Of a stretch of 14,523 nt of DNA, positions 1 to 6,119 are shown piece after piece. Positions within the stretch are counted from its first letter, which is position 1, and every line of letters starts with the position of its first letter. The notes below the pieces were generated by a model. That model worked only from the letters and a program-made list of their open reading frames with translations. It was not told the origin of the DNA and did not search any database. A program made the translations under genes and the position numbers. The DNA comes from Eubacteriales bacterium (GTDB lineage Bacteria > Bacillota_A > Clostridia > Lachnospirales > Lachnospiraceae). The stretch spans positions 1 to 14,523 of the forward strand of contig JAUNAE010000054.1 in NCBI GenBank assembly GCA_030527765.1, read 5' to 3'.

Positions 1-60
1 AGGATTCGCGCGCGAGTTCGGCAGTTGCGAAGCAACTTTCTTCTGCCGAACTCTGCGATC
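1..60. repeat. Nested hairpin at window edge, part of a composite palindromic repeat
   Basis: A perfect 10-bp inverted repeat (agttcggcag at 15-24, ctgccgaact at 43-52) encloses a second small hairpin (ttgc-gaa-gcaa, 25-35). It is continuous with the repeat copy at 50-157 and is probably the rest of a larger element cut by the window edge. The second copy (4928-5068) lacks this hairpin: similarity stops shortly after the shared gatccgccgga stretch. No coding potential is convincing here. Confidence 0.55.
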
Positions 61-157
61 CGCCGGAAGCTCATCTCAGTCGGGGATTTAGACCCCCACT
101 GAGACTAATTTGTTATCCCCACTTATAGAAGATGGGGTCTCCCCGACTGAGATGAAT
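50..157 (-). repeat. Composite palindromic repeat, copy A (inverted relative to copy B at 4928-5068)
   Basis: A perfect 16-bp outer inverted repeat (tcatctcagtcgggga at 71-86, tccccgactgagatga at 140-155) encloses further nested pairings: agacccc-type against ggggtct-type arms, and a cccca/tgggg hairpin around the ctat loop. Read on the minus strand it matches copy B nearly base for base, except in the centre. There copy A has about 10 nt and copy B carries an additional 44-nt hairpin module. The two copies face each other across the GNAT-GH43-esterase operon. No transposase is present, so if it is mobile it would be a non-autonomous, MITE- or REP-like element. Confidence 0.75.
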
Positions 158-216
158 CTTGATAGGACGTCTCCGGGATCTTCCGAGCTGCGGCAGACGA
201 ATGCTGCTGACATAAT

Positions 217-260
217 AACCAACACCCCTGAACTCTTTTGGAAATTCAGGGGTGTTGGTT
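217..260 (-). terminator. Strong intrinsic terminator of the esterase/GH43 operon
   Basis: A perfect 16-bp stem (217-232 with 245-260) closes a 12-nt loop. It lies about 60 nt past the stop of the last minus-strand gene (318). The flanks are only moderately T-rich on either strand, so it may work in both directions. It is the only clear terminator between here and the operon promoter near 4852-4879. Confidence 0.85.
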
Positions 261-317
261 TATTTGTTAGTGGTTATTTGCTACTTAGTTATTTGATAGG
301 TGGTTATTTCCATTTTT
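258..317. repeat. Four-unit 15-bp tandem repeat in the operon 3' UTR
   Basis: The heptamer gttattt recurs at 273, 288 and 303, exactly 15 bp apart. A variant with one extra t (gtttattt) starts at 258 in the same phase. The remaining positions of each unit have diverged. The array lies between the stop codon at 318 and the terminator at 217-260, so it is transcribed as 3' UTR. It has no obvious coding role. Confidence 0.55.
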
Positions 318-1370
318 TCATTGCATCTTCTCTTTGAGGAAGTCGTCGATTTTTGCGAGTTCCTCATCGGAATACATGATGTCTTTGGCATGACCTGCGT
401 GTTTTACAATGTTGAGCTGTACCTGATCTTCTCCGAGAAGTTTCACGGTCTCTTCGTAAAACTCCTGAGAGGAGGTGATCGGCACTGTAATATCGCAATC
501 TCCGTGGGAAATCCAGATGTTCAGATCTGACTTTTCTTCCTTATTTTTGTTCAGATAATATCGGGCACTGTACTGTTCTTTTTCCTCGTCGGAAAGTGTG
601 CTCTCATTTTTTCTGATCCAGAAAGAATGGGAGGATTCGTATCCTTCCACTGCATCTCCTTTGATCCAGGAATTGGCGAGATTGATCAGCCATAATGGAT
701 AGCCCAGTTCCTTCCAACGTGCCTCATCATTTCCGAATTCCATGGCTCCGTAAAAGTCCACGAGAACGTTGACCTTAGCGGAAACCGGCTCCGTAAGTTT
801 CTCTTCGCCGATGAAGAGCTGATCCGAAAATTCTGTATCGTCGGTCACAGATGCCATGATCGCAAGATATGCACCGGCGGACTCACCAAACAGCGCTACT
901 TTTTCCGGATTGTAACCATACTCGGCAGCATTGCTCTTGAGGAATCGGATGCATGTTTTCACATCCTCCAATGCGCCCGGATATTCTGCTTCCTGTGCCA
1001 GTCTGTAATTCACCGTTGCAACTGCATAGCCATTGTCTCTGAAATACCGGTACATCAGCTTCGTCTGTCTGGCCTGGCTGTCATTCACGATAAAACCGCC
1101 TCCATGCACCAGAACAAAGAGCGGTGGATTCTCTGCATCATCCGGAACGTAAATGTCTACGTACTGATTCTCCGAAACACTTCCATAGGGAACCTTAAGA
1201 TAGGTTTTTCCCCCGTTCCAGTCGTCTTCCTCCGGCAGTTTCACCGTAGGAGTCACGTTGTTATAAAAGACCGCCTTCACGGTTTTTCGATAATACATTC
1301 CCACACAGATCAAGAGGAGCAAAATCACTCCTATGACTTTCCAGACGATCCGCTTTTTCTTTTTTTTCAT
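318..1370 (-). CDS. Membrane-anchored alpha/beta-hydrolase esterase (BD-FAE/HSL-like), paralogue 1
   Basis: This 350-residue protein has a lysine-rich N-terminus and one hydrophobic segment (about residues 9-25), consistent with an uncleaved signal anchor and an extracytoplasmic catalytic domain. Visible esterase motifs are the oxyanion-hole HGGG (89-92), NYRLAQEAEYP (121-131) typical of BD-FAE-like carboxylesterases, the nucleophile elbow GESAG (162-166, Ser164), the HGxxD motif giving Asp293, and AGH giving His327. The Ser-Asp-His triad therefore looks complete. The family removes acyl, often acetyl or feruloyl, groups from small esters or glycans; the actual substrate cannot be read here. 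The start is set by ATG at 1368-1370 behind GGAG with 8-nt spacing. It is the last gene of the operon, 88 nt after its close paralogue, and the gap holds a degenerate hairpin module. Confidence 0.88.
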   Translation of the reverse strand: MKKKKKRIVWKVIGVILLLLICVGMYYRKTVKAVFYNNVTPTVKLPEEDDWNGGKTYLKVPYGSVSENQYVDIYVPDDAENPPLFVLVHGGGFIVNDSQARQTKLMYRYFRDNGYAVATVNYRLAQEAEYPGALEDVKTCIRFLKSNAAEYGYNPEKVALFGESAGAYLAIMASVTDDTEFSDQLFIGEEKLTEPVSAKVNVLVDFYGAMEFGNDEARWKELGYPLWLINLANSWIKGDAVEGYESSHSFWIRKNESTLSDEEKEQYSARYYLNKNKEEKSDLNIWISHGDCDITVPITSSQEFYEETVKLLGEDQVQLNIVKHAGHAKDIMYSDEELAKIDDFLKEKMQ

Positions 1371-1390
1371 AAAATTCTCTCCTACTCCGT

Positions 1391-1433
1391 AAAGTGGATA
1401 TTCGCAATCCCCTCCACTGCTTTCTCATAACCG
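1391..1433 (-). repeat. Dispersed hairpin module R1 (degenerate copy) between the two esterase genes
   Basis: It matches the 44-nt module seen at 4995, 5256 and 6076, sharing ggatattcgcaatcc and ctcataaccg, but the middle has diverged. The usual AAGCGGAU/AUCCGUUU stem is replaced by another possible pairing, AGUGGA with UCCACU, on the minus-strand RNA. It lies in the 88-nt intercistronic gap, just ahead of the ribosome binding site of the downstream esterase. Confidence 0.65.
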
Positions 1434-1458
1434 CAGCGAGACTTTTGGAAGAGCTTCC

Positions 1459-2517
1459 TTACTCCTCTGATAAGGTGTAGCTGTTCATGAATTCCAGTAC
1501 TTTGGACAATTCTTTCTCTGCGTACATGATCTCTCCGGCATGTCCGGCTTTCTTCGGCACGTGATAAATCACCCGGTCTTCTCCGATCTGTTCTTTCAAC
1601 AGATCATAGAATCTGTCCGACTGAAGAATCGGCACTGTCAAATCACTGTCACCATGGGAAATGTACACCTGCACATTCGTATTCTTATCCCAGTTTTTTC
1701 TTACATAGTAAGCAGGCAGGTATTTCGCCGTTTCCTCTTCATCCATCTGACTCATATTCCGGCCGACAAATCGGGACTCAAAATTCTCATAACCGCCGAG
1801 CAGTTCTTCAGACGCCCAGTAATTCGCAATCTTTAAGACAATTCCCGGGATATTCTCTTCTTCCCAGTCCGGTTCCATATTTCCCAATTCAACACAGCCG
1901 TAATAATCTACAAGCCCCTGCACTTCTGCGGATACCTGTTCTTTTGTGAGATCCTCTCCGATATAAGGAAGATCGTTGAAATCCACGTTTCCGGTAACTG
2001 CTGCCATCACTGCCAGATAACCTCCGGCAGATTCTCCCATAATGGTGATCTGCTCTCCGTTATATCCATAAGTTTCGGCATTTGCACGGAGGAATCGCAC
2101 ACAGGCTTTCACATCCTGCACGGATGCCGGAAAAGTCGCCTCCTGGGCAAGTCGATAGTTCACAGATGCCACCGCATATCCGTGTTCACGGAAATACTGG
2201 TACACCAGCTGACTCTGTCTGCTCTGGGAATCTCCGGCCACGAAGCCTCCCCCATGAACCATCACGAGAAGCGGAGGATTTTCCACATCGTCCGGAACAT
2301 AGATATCCACATAATCACTTGCAGAAACTTCCGCGTAAGGTACTTTCTCGTATACGTTTCCCTTATTCCACGCTTCCTCCTGAAGTGTATTATGCTTCTG
2401 AAGCAGATTGTTGAGTACCATAACCGTCACATGGCGATAATATGCCGCCAAAAGTCCAAACACAATGAGGAGGCACAGCAAAATTCTGCCCGTCCATTTT
2501 AATATTTTTTTCATCAT
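1459..2517 (-). CDS. Membrane-anchored alpha/beta-hydrolase esterase (BD-FAE/HSL-like), paralogue 2
   Basis: This 352-residue protein is colinear with the esterase at 318-1370 and clearly paralogous. The two share long identical stretches such as YVDIYVPDD, VHGGGF and NYRLAQEA. A hydrophobic N-terminal segment (about 11-26) predicts a membrane anchor with the enzyme outside. Triad residues are Ser163 in GESAGG (161-166), Asp292 in HGDSD and His326 in KAGHA. The oxyanion loop HGGG is at 88-91. Two adjacent ATGs (2515-2517 and 2512-2514) could start it. The upstream AGAGAAGAG is a weak ribosome binding site, unlike its neighbours, so expression may partly depend on translation of the gene 56 nt upstream (GH43). 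The tandem pair suggests duplication followed by diversification of substrate or timing. Confidence 0.88.
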   Translation of the reverse strand: MMKKILKWTGRILLCLLIVFGLLAAYYRHVTVMVLNNLLQKHNTLQEEAWNKGNVYEKVPYAEVSASDYVDIYVPDDVENPPLLVMVHGGGFVAGDSQSRQSQLVYQYFREHGYAVASVNYRLAQEATFPASVQDVKACVRFLRANAETYGYNGEQITIMGESAGGYLAVMAAVTGNVDFNDLPYIGEDLTKEQVSAEVQGLVDYYGCVELGNMEPDWEEENIPGIVLKIANYWASEELLGGYENFESRFVGRNMSQMDEEETAKYLPAYYVRKNWDKNTNVQVYISHGDSDLTVPILQSDRFYDLLKEQIGEDRVIYHVPKKAGHAGEIMYAEKELSKVLEFMNSYTLSEE

Positions 2518-2573
2518 ACTCTTCTCTCTAATCTATTTCATTCTTTTTTGGTAACGATTCAGAGCCTCGTCGA

Positions 2574-4043
2574 TTATTTTGTCTCCCCTTCCAGTACGAA
2601 GGATGTGAAACGGAATCTTCCCTCTCCTTCTACCCGGAAATACAGTTCTTCTTTTTCGGAAAGTCCCTCTACATTTGTGTAGAAGGTCGTTCTCTCCGTA
2701 CAGCTTCTCACCGGAATTCGTGCAATAACGCCTCCATGTTCTTTATTCTGCACAAGGATAACACAATTCTTGCATTTTCCCTTAAGCGTAATTCCAATAC
2801 GTCTTGTCTCCCTCAGATCAAAATAGCGGAAACCTACAATGGAATCTGTACAGAAATTCGCAATGAACTGGTTCGGGCCGCTTTCTCTGTCTTTTCCATC
2901 CTGGGTGAAATAAGGAGTGGTTCCTCTGCTCATTGGAATCATAGAGAGGAAGCGTGTTCCTTTTTTGCCATACAGTGCGAAGGCAATATAGGATGGATAT
3001 CTTCCCTTGCCTTTCAGAGGTCCATCGTTCAATCCGCAGGAAGTCATCTCTGCCTGATAGAATTTGCCGTCTTCAAAACGAATCTCCTCTGCACAGGCCT
3101 GACGGGAGGACTGTTTGCGGTTGGAATGTCTGTGATAGAAAACATAATACTTTCCGTTCAGTTCAATCAGACTTCCATGAGTGTTTCCGGTACACTGATG
3201 TGCATGCTTCACATCTGTAATGCCGTTCACTCCAATATCACCATTGCTTACGAGAACGCCGCCAAAAGAGAAATCCCCTGTCGGTTTGTCGCTGACTGCA
3301 TAGCACAACTCATGACTGTTCAGAGAACTGTAAATGAAATAGTACTTTCCGTCAAATTTGCGCATAGAACTTGCTTCCAGAAACAGATGCGTACCATATT
3401 CTTTGTTGGTCTTTGCTTCTTCCACGCCACCAACGCCAATGTAGGAAGGTCCCATCCTGACTGTGAGCATGTCTTCCGTATCCAGTTCAAATACCATAGG
3501 ACCGTGTTTGGTCGGCTTCTGTCCCAGAAGAAGAAGCGGGTTATTGTCCAAAGCAAAACCAGTGTACAGATACAGCTTGCCGTCATCATCCAGAAATACA
3601 CCCGGATCAAACTGGAAAGGCTCTCCCTTCATTCCGATAGCGGTTCCGTCTTCATATTTCACATGACCGTAAAATTCATATTTTCCTGCAGGCTCATCGC
3701 AGACTGCTACGGAAATTTTGTGAGTGCCTCCCATGAAATAATAGAGGTAGAATCTTCCATCCGGTCCCTGCACCATGTCCGGCGCAGCAAGACCATTCAT
3801 CATCTTGTTCTTCGGTGCATTCGGTTCCTGATCTCTTCGGAAGATCACTCCCTCGTACTTCCAATCAGCCAGATTGTTGAGTGGTGCAGAATAGCAGACA
3901 TAGTCTCCCATACAGAAATTAATTCCATTAAACAGATCGTGGGATCCATAAACATAAACACGATCTCCTACAATATGCGGTTCTCCATCCGGTACATACT
4001 CGTAACTCGGCATATAAGGGTTAAAAGCCTGTTTTTTCATCAT
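2574..4043 (-). CDS. Glycoside hydrolase family 43 (arabinofuranosidase/xylosidase-type)
   Basis: This 489-residue protein has no signal peptide, so it probably acts in the cytoplasm on imported oligosaccharides. It opens with the GH43 signature NPYMPSYEYVPDGEPHI (8-24) and VYVYGSHD (30-37). By comparison with GH43 enzymes the likely catalytic acids are Asp19 (base), Asp146 in FDPGVFLDDDG (pKa modulator) and Glu223 in LEASSM (acid). His289 in GNTHG may be the central metal-associated His. Residues about 1-335 form the five-blade propeller. The C-terminal 90 or so residues look like a CBM6-type beta-sandwich, often present in this clade but not provable here. ATG at 4041-4043 follows AAAGGAG at 8 nt. 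It starts 31 nt after the GNAT stop, and the gap contains the palindrome caacttaagttg. Exact specificity (arabinose or xylose) is unknown. Confidence 0.92.
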   Translation of the reverse strand: MMKKQAFNPYMPSYEYVPDGEPHIVGDRVYVYGSHDLFNGINFCMGDYVCYSAPLNNLADWKYEGVIFRRDQEPNAPKNKMMNGLAAPDMVQGPDGRFYLYYFMGGTHKISVAVCDEPAGKYEFYGHVKYEDGTAIGMKGEPFQFDPGVFLDDDGKLYLYTGFALDNNPLLLLGQKPTKHGPMVFELDTEDMLTVRMGPSYIGVGGVEEAKTNKEYGTHLFLEASSMRKFDGKYYFIYSSLNSHELCYAVSDKPTGDFSFGGVLVSNGDIGVNGITDVKHAHQCTGNTHGSLIELNGKYYVFYHRHSNRKQSSRQACAEEIRFEDGKFYQAEMTSCGLNDGPLKGKGRYPSYIAFALYGKKGTRFLSMIPMSRGTTPYFTQDGKDRESGPNQFIANFCTDSIVGFRYFDLRETRRIGITLKGKCKNCVILVQNKEHGGVIARIPVRSCTERTTFYTNVEGLSEKEELYFRVEGEGRFRFTSFVLEGETK

Positions 4044-4062
4044 GGTGCATTCTCCTTTCTCT

Positions 4063-4074
4063 CAACTTAAGTTG
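4063..4074. promoter_or_regulatory. Perfect 12-bp palindrome between GNAT and GH43 genes
   Basis: caacttaagttg is self-complementary and lies immediately after the GNAT stop codon, a few nucleotides before the GH43 ribosome binding site. Its 10-bp core aacttaagtt occurs only one other time in this window, within the eno promoter spacer at 7660-7673. It may be an operator or an RNA/DNA palindrome of no function. No promoter elements are obvious beside it. Confidence 0.4.
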
Positions 4075-4656
4075 TTATTCCTCATTTTCCATAAGTTCAA
4101 AACTCATCTCATGCCACTCTTCGCCGCCCCATTCGGAATTTGCAATTCCCAGATCCTGATAGCCCATTTTCTCATAAAAATGTACTTTGCTTCTCAGGCA
4201 GGTCAGAAGAAGTTTTTTTCTTCCACGGCTCTTTTCTCTGCTCAGATACTGGTACATGATCTCTCTAGCCAGCCCCCGATTCCGATATTCCGGAAGAACA
4301 TCCAGACCAAGAAGCATAATGTTACTTCCCCTCTCATTCTGTAAGGAGGCATCTGTAAAGAATTCATCTCGAAAAACGTCTTCTTCTGTGGCAAGGCCGT
4401 TCAGAAATCCTGCGATTTTGCCTGTTTTCTTATCAACTGCCACAAGGAACAAGTCTGAGGCTGCAAGGATTCGCTCTTTCATATTTTTCTCTGAACAGGC
4501 TTCATTTGGCGGGAAACAGATCTGCTCAATCTCCACCGCCTGTGAAATTTCTTCCATCCGAATGACTCGAAACTCAAACTGCTCCAGAAGAGGTCTCTCT
4601 CCGGATGCATATTCCTTAAGAAAATCCGGCGGTATCTGCTGTTCTTTTGTGTTCAT
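4075..4656 (-). CDS. GNAT-family N-acetyltransferase, arylalkylamine (AANAT)-like
   Basis: Counted from ATG at 4654-4656 the protein has 193 residues. The acetyl-CoA binding motif A is LGLDVLPEYRNRGLA (116-130), containing the R-x-x-G-x-A loop. Beta-4/5 carries KKLLLTCL and FYEKMGY (160-166). The C-terminal NSEWGGEEWHEM (173-184) resembles the ending of AANAT-like GNATs, whose substrates are amines, so acetyl transfer to a small amine or aminosugar is plausible. A GTG at 4660-4662 in the same frame would add two residues but lies only 3 nt from GGAG. The ATG gives a 9-nt spacing and is the better start. It is probably the first full-size gene of the operon with GH43 and the esterases. Confidence 0.85.
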   Translation of the reverse strand: MNTKEQQIPPDFLKEYASGERPLLEQFEFRVIRMEEISQAVEIEQICFPPNEACSEKNMKERILAASDLFLVAVDKKTGKIAGFLNGLATEEDVFRDEFFTDASLQNERGSNIMLLGLDVLPEYRNRGLAREIMYQYLSREKSRGRKKLLLTCLRSKVHFYEKMGYQDLGIANSEWGGEEWHEMSFELMENEE

Positions 4657-4662
4657 ATCCAC

Positions 4663-4671
4663 ATACTCCTT
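4663..4671 (-). promoter_or_regulatory. Ribosome binding site deciding the GNAT start
   Basis: On the minus strand GAAGGAGTAT precedes GTGGATATGAAC. The AAGGAG sequence is 9 nt from the ATG at 4654-4656 but only 3 nt from the in-frame GTG at 4660-4662, which favours the ATG. Confidence 0.6.
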
Positions 4672-4702
4672 CTACATGTCAAACAAAATCCCGCAAGCCA
4701 CT

Positions 4703-4780
4703 TTAGTCCGTGCATTCATAGCAAGCGAGCCCTTGCCTTCCTCTTTCGTTTATGCATTCAAAACAAGCGAATTCTTCCAT
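4703..4780 (-). CDS. Possible 25-residue mini-protein with two CxxC knuckles
   Basis: An ATG at 4778-4780 opens a 25-codon frame ending in TAA at 4703-4705. It contains FACFECIN (residues 4-11) and LACYECTD (18-25), so four cysteines in the pattern C-x2-C-x10-C-x2-C, reminiscent of a zinc knuckle or ribbon. The two halves come from a 42-bp tandem duplication. Substitutions between them are mostly synonymous or conservative in this frame: TGT/TGC for Cys, TTT/TAT for Phe/Tyr, AAC/GAC for Asn/Asp. The AAGGTG ribosome binding site is only 2 nt from the ATG, which is short. The frame lies in the leader of the GNAT-GH43-esterase operon, about 65 nt after the predicted transcription start. It could be a leader peptide, a metal-sensing peptide, or a decayed repeat. 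Confidence 0.38.
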   Translation of the reverse strand: MEEFACFECINERGRQGLACYECTD

Positions 4781-4800
4781 TTCACCTTAGTTTATGCATT
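4703..4800. repeat. Diverged 42-bp tandem repeat in the operon leader
   Basis: The hexamer tgcatt recurs at 4711, 4753 and 4795, exactly 42 bp apart, with similarity across each unit (for example agcaagcga against acaagcgaa). The outermost unit toward 4800 is partial. In the cysteine-rich frame it has GAA-to-TAA changes on both sides of TGC ATA AAC, as if an originally longer repeat ORF had been cut back. The period is a multiple of three, so reading frame is preserved across units. Confidence 0.6.
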
Positions 4801-4851
4801 ATTCGGATCTCAATATTAATTTGCGAAAAATTGCCAAACAGACACTGATAT

Positions 4852-4879
4852 TTTATACAATTTTATCAATAAAAGTCAA
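4852..4879 (-). promoter_or_regulatory. Predicted sigma-A promoter of the GNAT-GH43-esterase operon
   Basis: On the minus strand TTGACT (4874-4879) and TATAAA (4852-4857) are separated by 16 nt. The surrounding DNA is AT-rich, and a short direct repeat cttttattga overlaps the -35 region. Transcription would start near 4845, giving a leader that contains the 25-codon cysteine-rich ORF. No other strong promoter is visible between here and 318. Confidence 0.6.
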
Positions 4880-4927
4880 TAAAAGTTCGACATCTTCCTT
4901 CTCTTCTCACTACTATATTTTTGAAGA

Positions 4928-5068
4928 ATTCATCTCAGTCGGGGAGACCCCCATCTTCTATAAGTGGGGGATAACAAATTAGTCTCAGTGGGGGCAAACG
5001 GATATTCGCAATCCGCTTCGCTTCTTGCTCATAACCGACTGAGATGAGCCTCCGGCGGATCGTAGAGT
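4928..5068 (+). repeat. Composite palindromic repeat, copy B, carrying an internal 44-nt hairpin module
   Basis: This is the same element as 50-157 in the opposite orientation. The outer inverted repeat is tcatctcagtcgg (4930-4942) with ccgactgagatga (5035-5047). The left part with the ccccc/ggggg hairpin and ataacaaattagtctcagt matches copy A. The centre differs: 4995-5038 is a full dispersed hairpin module (R2), and its terminal ccga completes the outer stem. Copies A and B bracket 158-4927, which contains one complete operon with its promoter and terminator. Confidence 0.75.
4995..5038 (-). repeat. Dispersed hairpin module R2 (inside repeat copy B)
   Basis: This 44-nt unit is identical to R4 at 6076-6119. 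On minus-strand RNA it folds as AAGCGGAU, a 7-nt loop, then AUCCGUUU, with one G-U pair. The strand-specific wobble is described in the findings. Confidence 0.75.
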
Positions 5069-5255
5069 CACCCATTTCCCAGATACAATATTTCCTGCAA
5101 AGTCAAAAATACCCCGGAACTGCAAGGTAGTGATATTCGCTGTTCAAAAACATATACGAACATCTACAATGCAGCCCACGAGGTATTTCTCCCACAGGGT
5201 ATTTATCTAATTTTCAGTCGATCTACGAAGCATCCTGCTTTCATGAGCAAGCAGT
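5069..5255. other. Gene-free stretch between repeat copy B and module R3
   Basis: No frame with a plausible start, ribosome binding site and coding character is visible. There is an imperfect direct repeat (cccacgaggtattt near 5175-5188 and cccacagggtattt near 5191-5204) and an inverted partner aaataccc at 5107-5114. A small hairpin ctgctt/aagcag lies at about 5235-5254. Its position between two repeats suggests it is part of a larger dispersed element, but that is inference. Confidence 0.4.
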
Positions 5256-5299
5256 CAAACGGATATTCGCAATCCGCTCCGCTTCTTGCCCATAACCGA
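5256..5299 (-). repeat. Dispersed hairpin module R3, 3' of the ZinT-like gene
   Basis: This 44-nt copy differs from R2/R4 at only two visible positions. One changes the outermost pair of the minus-strand stem from A-U to G-U, so pairing is kept. It lies about 25 nt after the stop codon of the gene at 5324-6052, for which no classical terminator is visible. Confidence 0.75.
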
Positions 5300-5323
5300 A
5301 TCTCGTAAGAAGATTGCCCCGTC

Positions 5324-6052
5324 TTACTCTGCTTCCTCTGAACTCAAATTCTCTGTGCAGAACAGTTCGATAACATCGTGAATGGTATCTTCATCTGCCG
5401 CTTCATCGATTCCCGCTGCAAGCCAGTATGCATACGGTCCCACGAAATAGCCCTGAAGATCTTCGAGGTCACTTCCATATCGAAATTCAATATGGTAGGT
5501 ACTCTCCATAGTGTCGTCTCTCAGAAAGAAATAAGTAAACTCGCCAGCCTCATCTGTACTCTGGTAAACGTCGCAGTCAAAGGTTACTGGATATTCCTCT
5601 CCCATGTAATCCATGGTTTCCCCTTCTCCTACCTGATATACACCAAGGTACTCATAGGTGTGTGTTTCTGTTGTGCCATCTGTTTTCTCTACAGTGATCT
5701 CATCACCGGCAAAAGTAAAGCTTGCGGCATCATTGATATACCAGCAGTCAAAAGCCATGCCTCCTTCTGCATATTTTTCAATTGCCTCTTCTCCATACAC
5801 CTCACTGCTGATAGAAGCCTTCAATCCTTCCGCGGCTTCCTCAGCTCCCTCTTCTCCAACAAGATACGCACAAAGATCTGTCCAAACCTGGTCATACTCT
5901 TCAGCGAGAATCACTTCAAACAAGTTGGCATAGGTGGTTCCATTTTCGCCTGCAATTGCAGACAAAATTCCTGTGTCATCCTGTGCCATTGCCGGTACAC
6001 AAAGCATCGTCGACAGAGCCGCAGCAGAAACAAATGTCAAAAACTTTTTCAT
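5324..6052 (-). CDS. Secreted ZinT/YodA-like calycin-domain protein
   Basis: This 242-residue, strongly acidic protein has a clear Sec signal peptide (MKKFLTF...VPAMA, cleavage likely after Ala23). The mature part follows the order of ZinT/YodA or AdcA C-terminal domains: an N-terminal helical WTDLCAYL region (57-64), YAEGG then FDCWYIND (101-108), THTYEYLGVY (130-139), a Tyr/Phe-rich strand, YHIEFRYGS (186-194), and a YFVGPYAYW motif (202-210) close to the WPTYYP end of ZinT. ZinT binds zinc through three His in its SDH...SHFHIF stretch. Here the matching stretch has only His187, so the classical site is not conserved. It may bind another ligand or serve structurally. The ribosome binding site AAAGGAA is well placed before ATG at 6050-6052. 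It lies downstream of eno on the same strand and may be reached by read-through. The assignment rests on motif resemblance only. Confidence 0.6.
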   Translation of the reverse strand: MKKFLTFVSAAALSTMLCVPAMAQDDTGILSAIAGENGTTYANLFEVILAEEYDQVWTDLCAYLVGEEGAEEAAEGLKASISSEVYGEEAIEKYAEGGMAFDCWYINDAASFTFAGDEITVEKTDGTTETHTYEYLGVYQVGEGETMDYMGEEYPVTFDCDVYQSTDEAGEFTYFFLRDDTMESTYHIEFRYGSDLEDLQGYFVGPYAYWLAAGIDEAADEDTIHDVIELFCTENLSSEEAE

Positions 6053-6075
6053 AAATTATTCCTTTCTTTTTTAGT

Positions 6076-6119
6076 CAAACGGATATTCGCAATCCGCTTC
6101 GCTTCTTGCTCATAACCGA
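6076..6119 (-). repeat. Dispersed hairpin module R4, between eno and the ZinT-like gene
   Basis: This 44-nt copy is identical to R2. It forms the downstream end of a larger palindromic region (6111-6235) that begins directly after the eno stop codon. It ends about 20 nt before the ZinT-like start codon. Confidence 0.75.

Noticed and set aside
2736..4070. 444-codon open frame on the plus strand
   Set aside because: It is fully antisense to the GH43 gene, has no ribosome binding site, and its translation lacks any recognisable domain. The GH43 frame carries all family motifs.
50..5068. Full insertion sequence or transposon
   Set aside because: No transposase or integrase frame exists between or beside the repeat copies. 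Only non-autonomous or recombination-based mobility remains possible.
5378..6115. 245-codon open frame on the plus strand
   Set aside because: It is antisense to the secreted ZinT-like gene and runs into the repeat module. The minus frame has a signal peptide and a good ribosome binding site.
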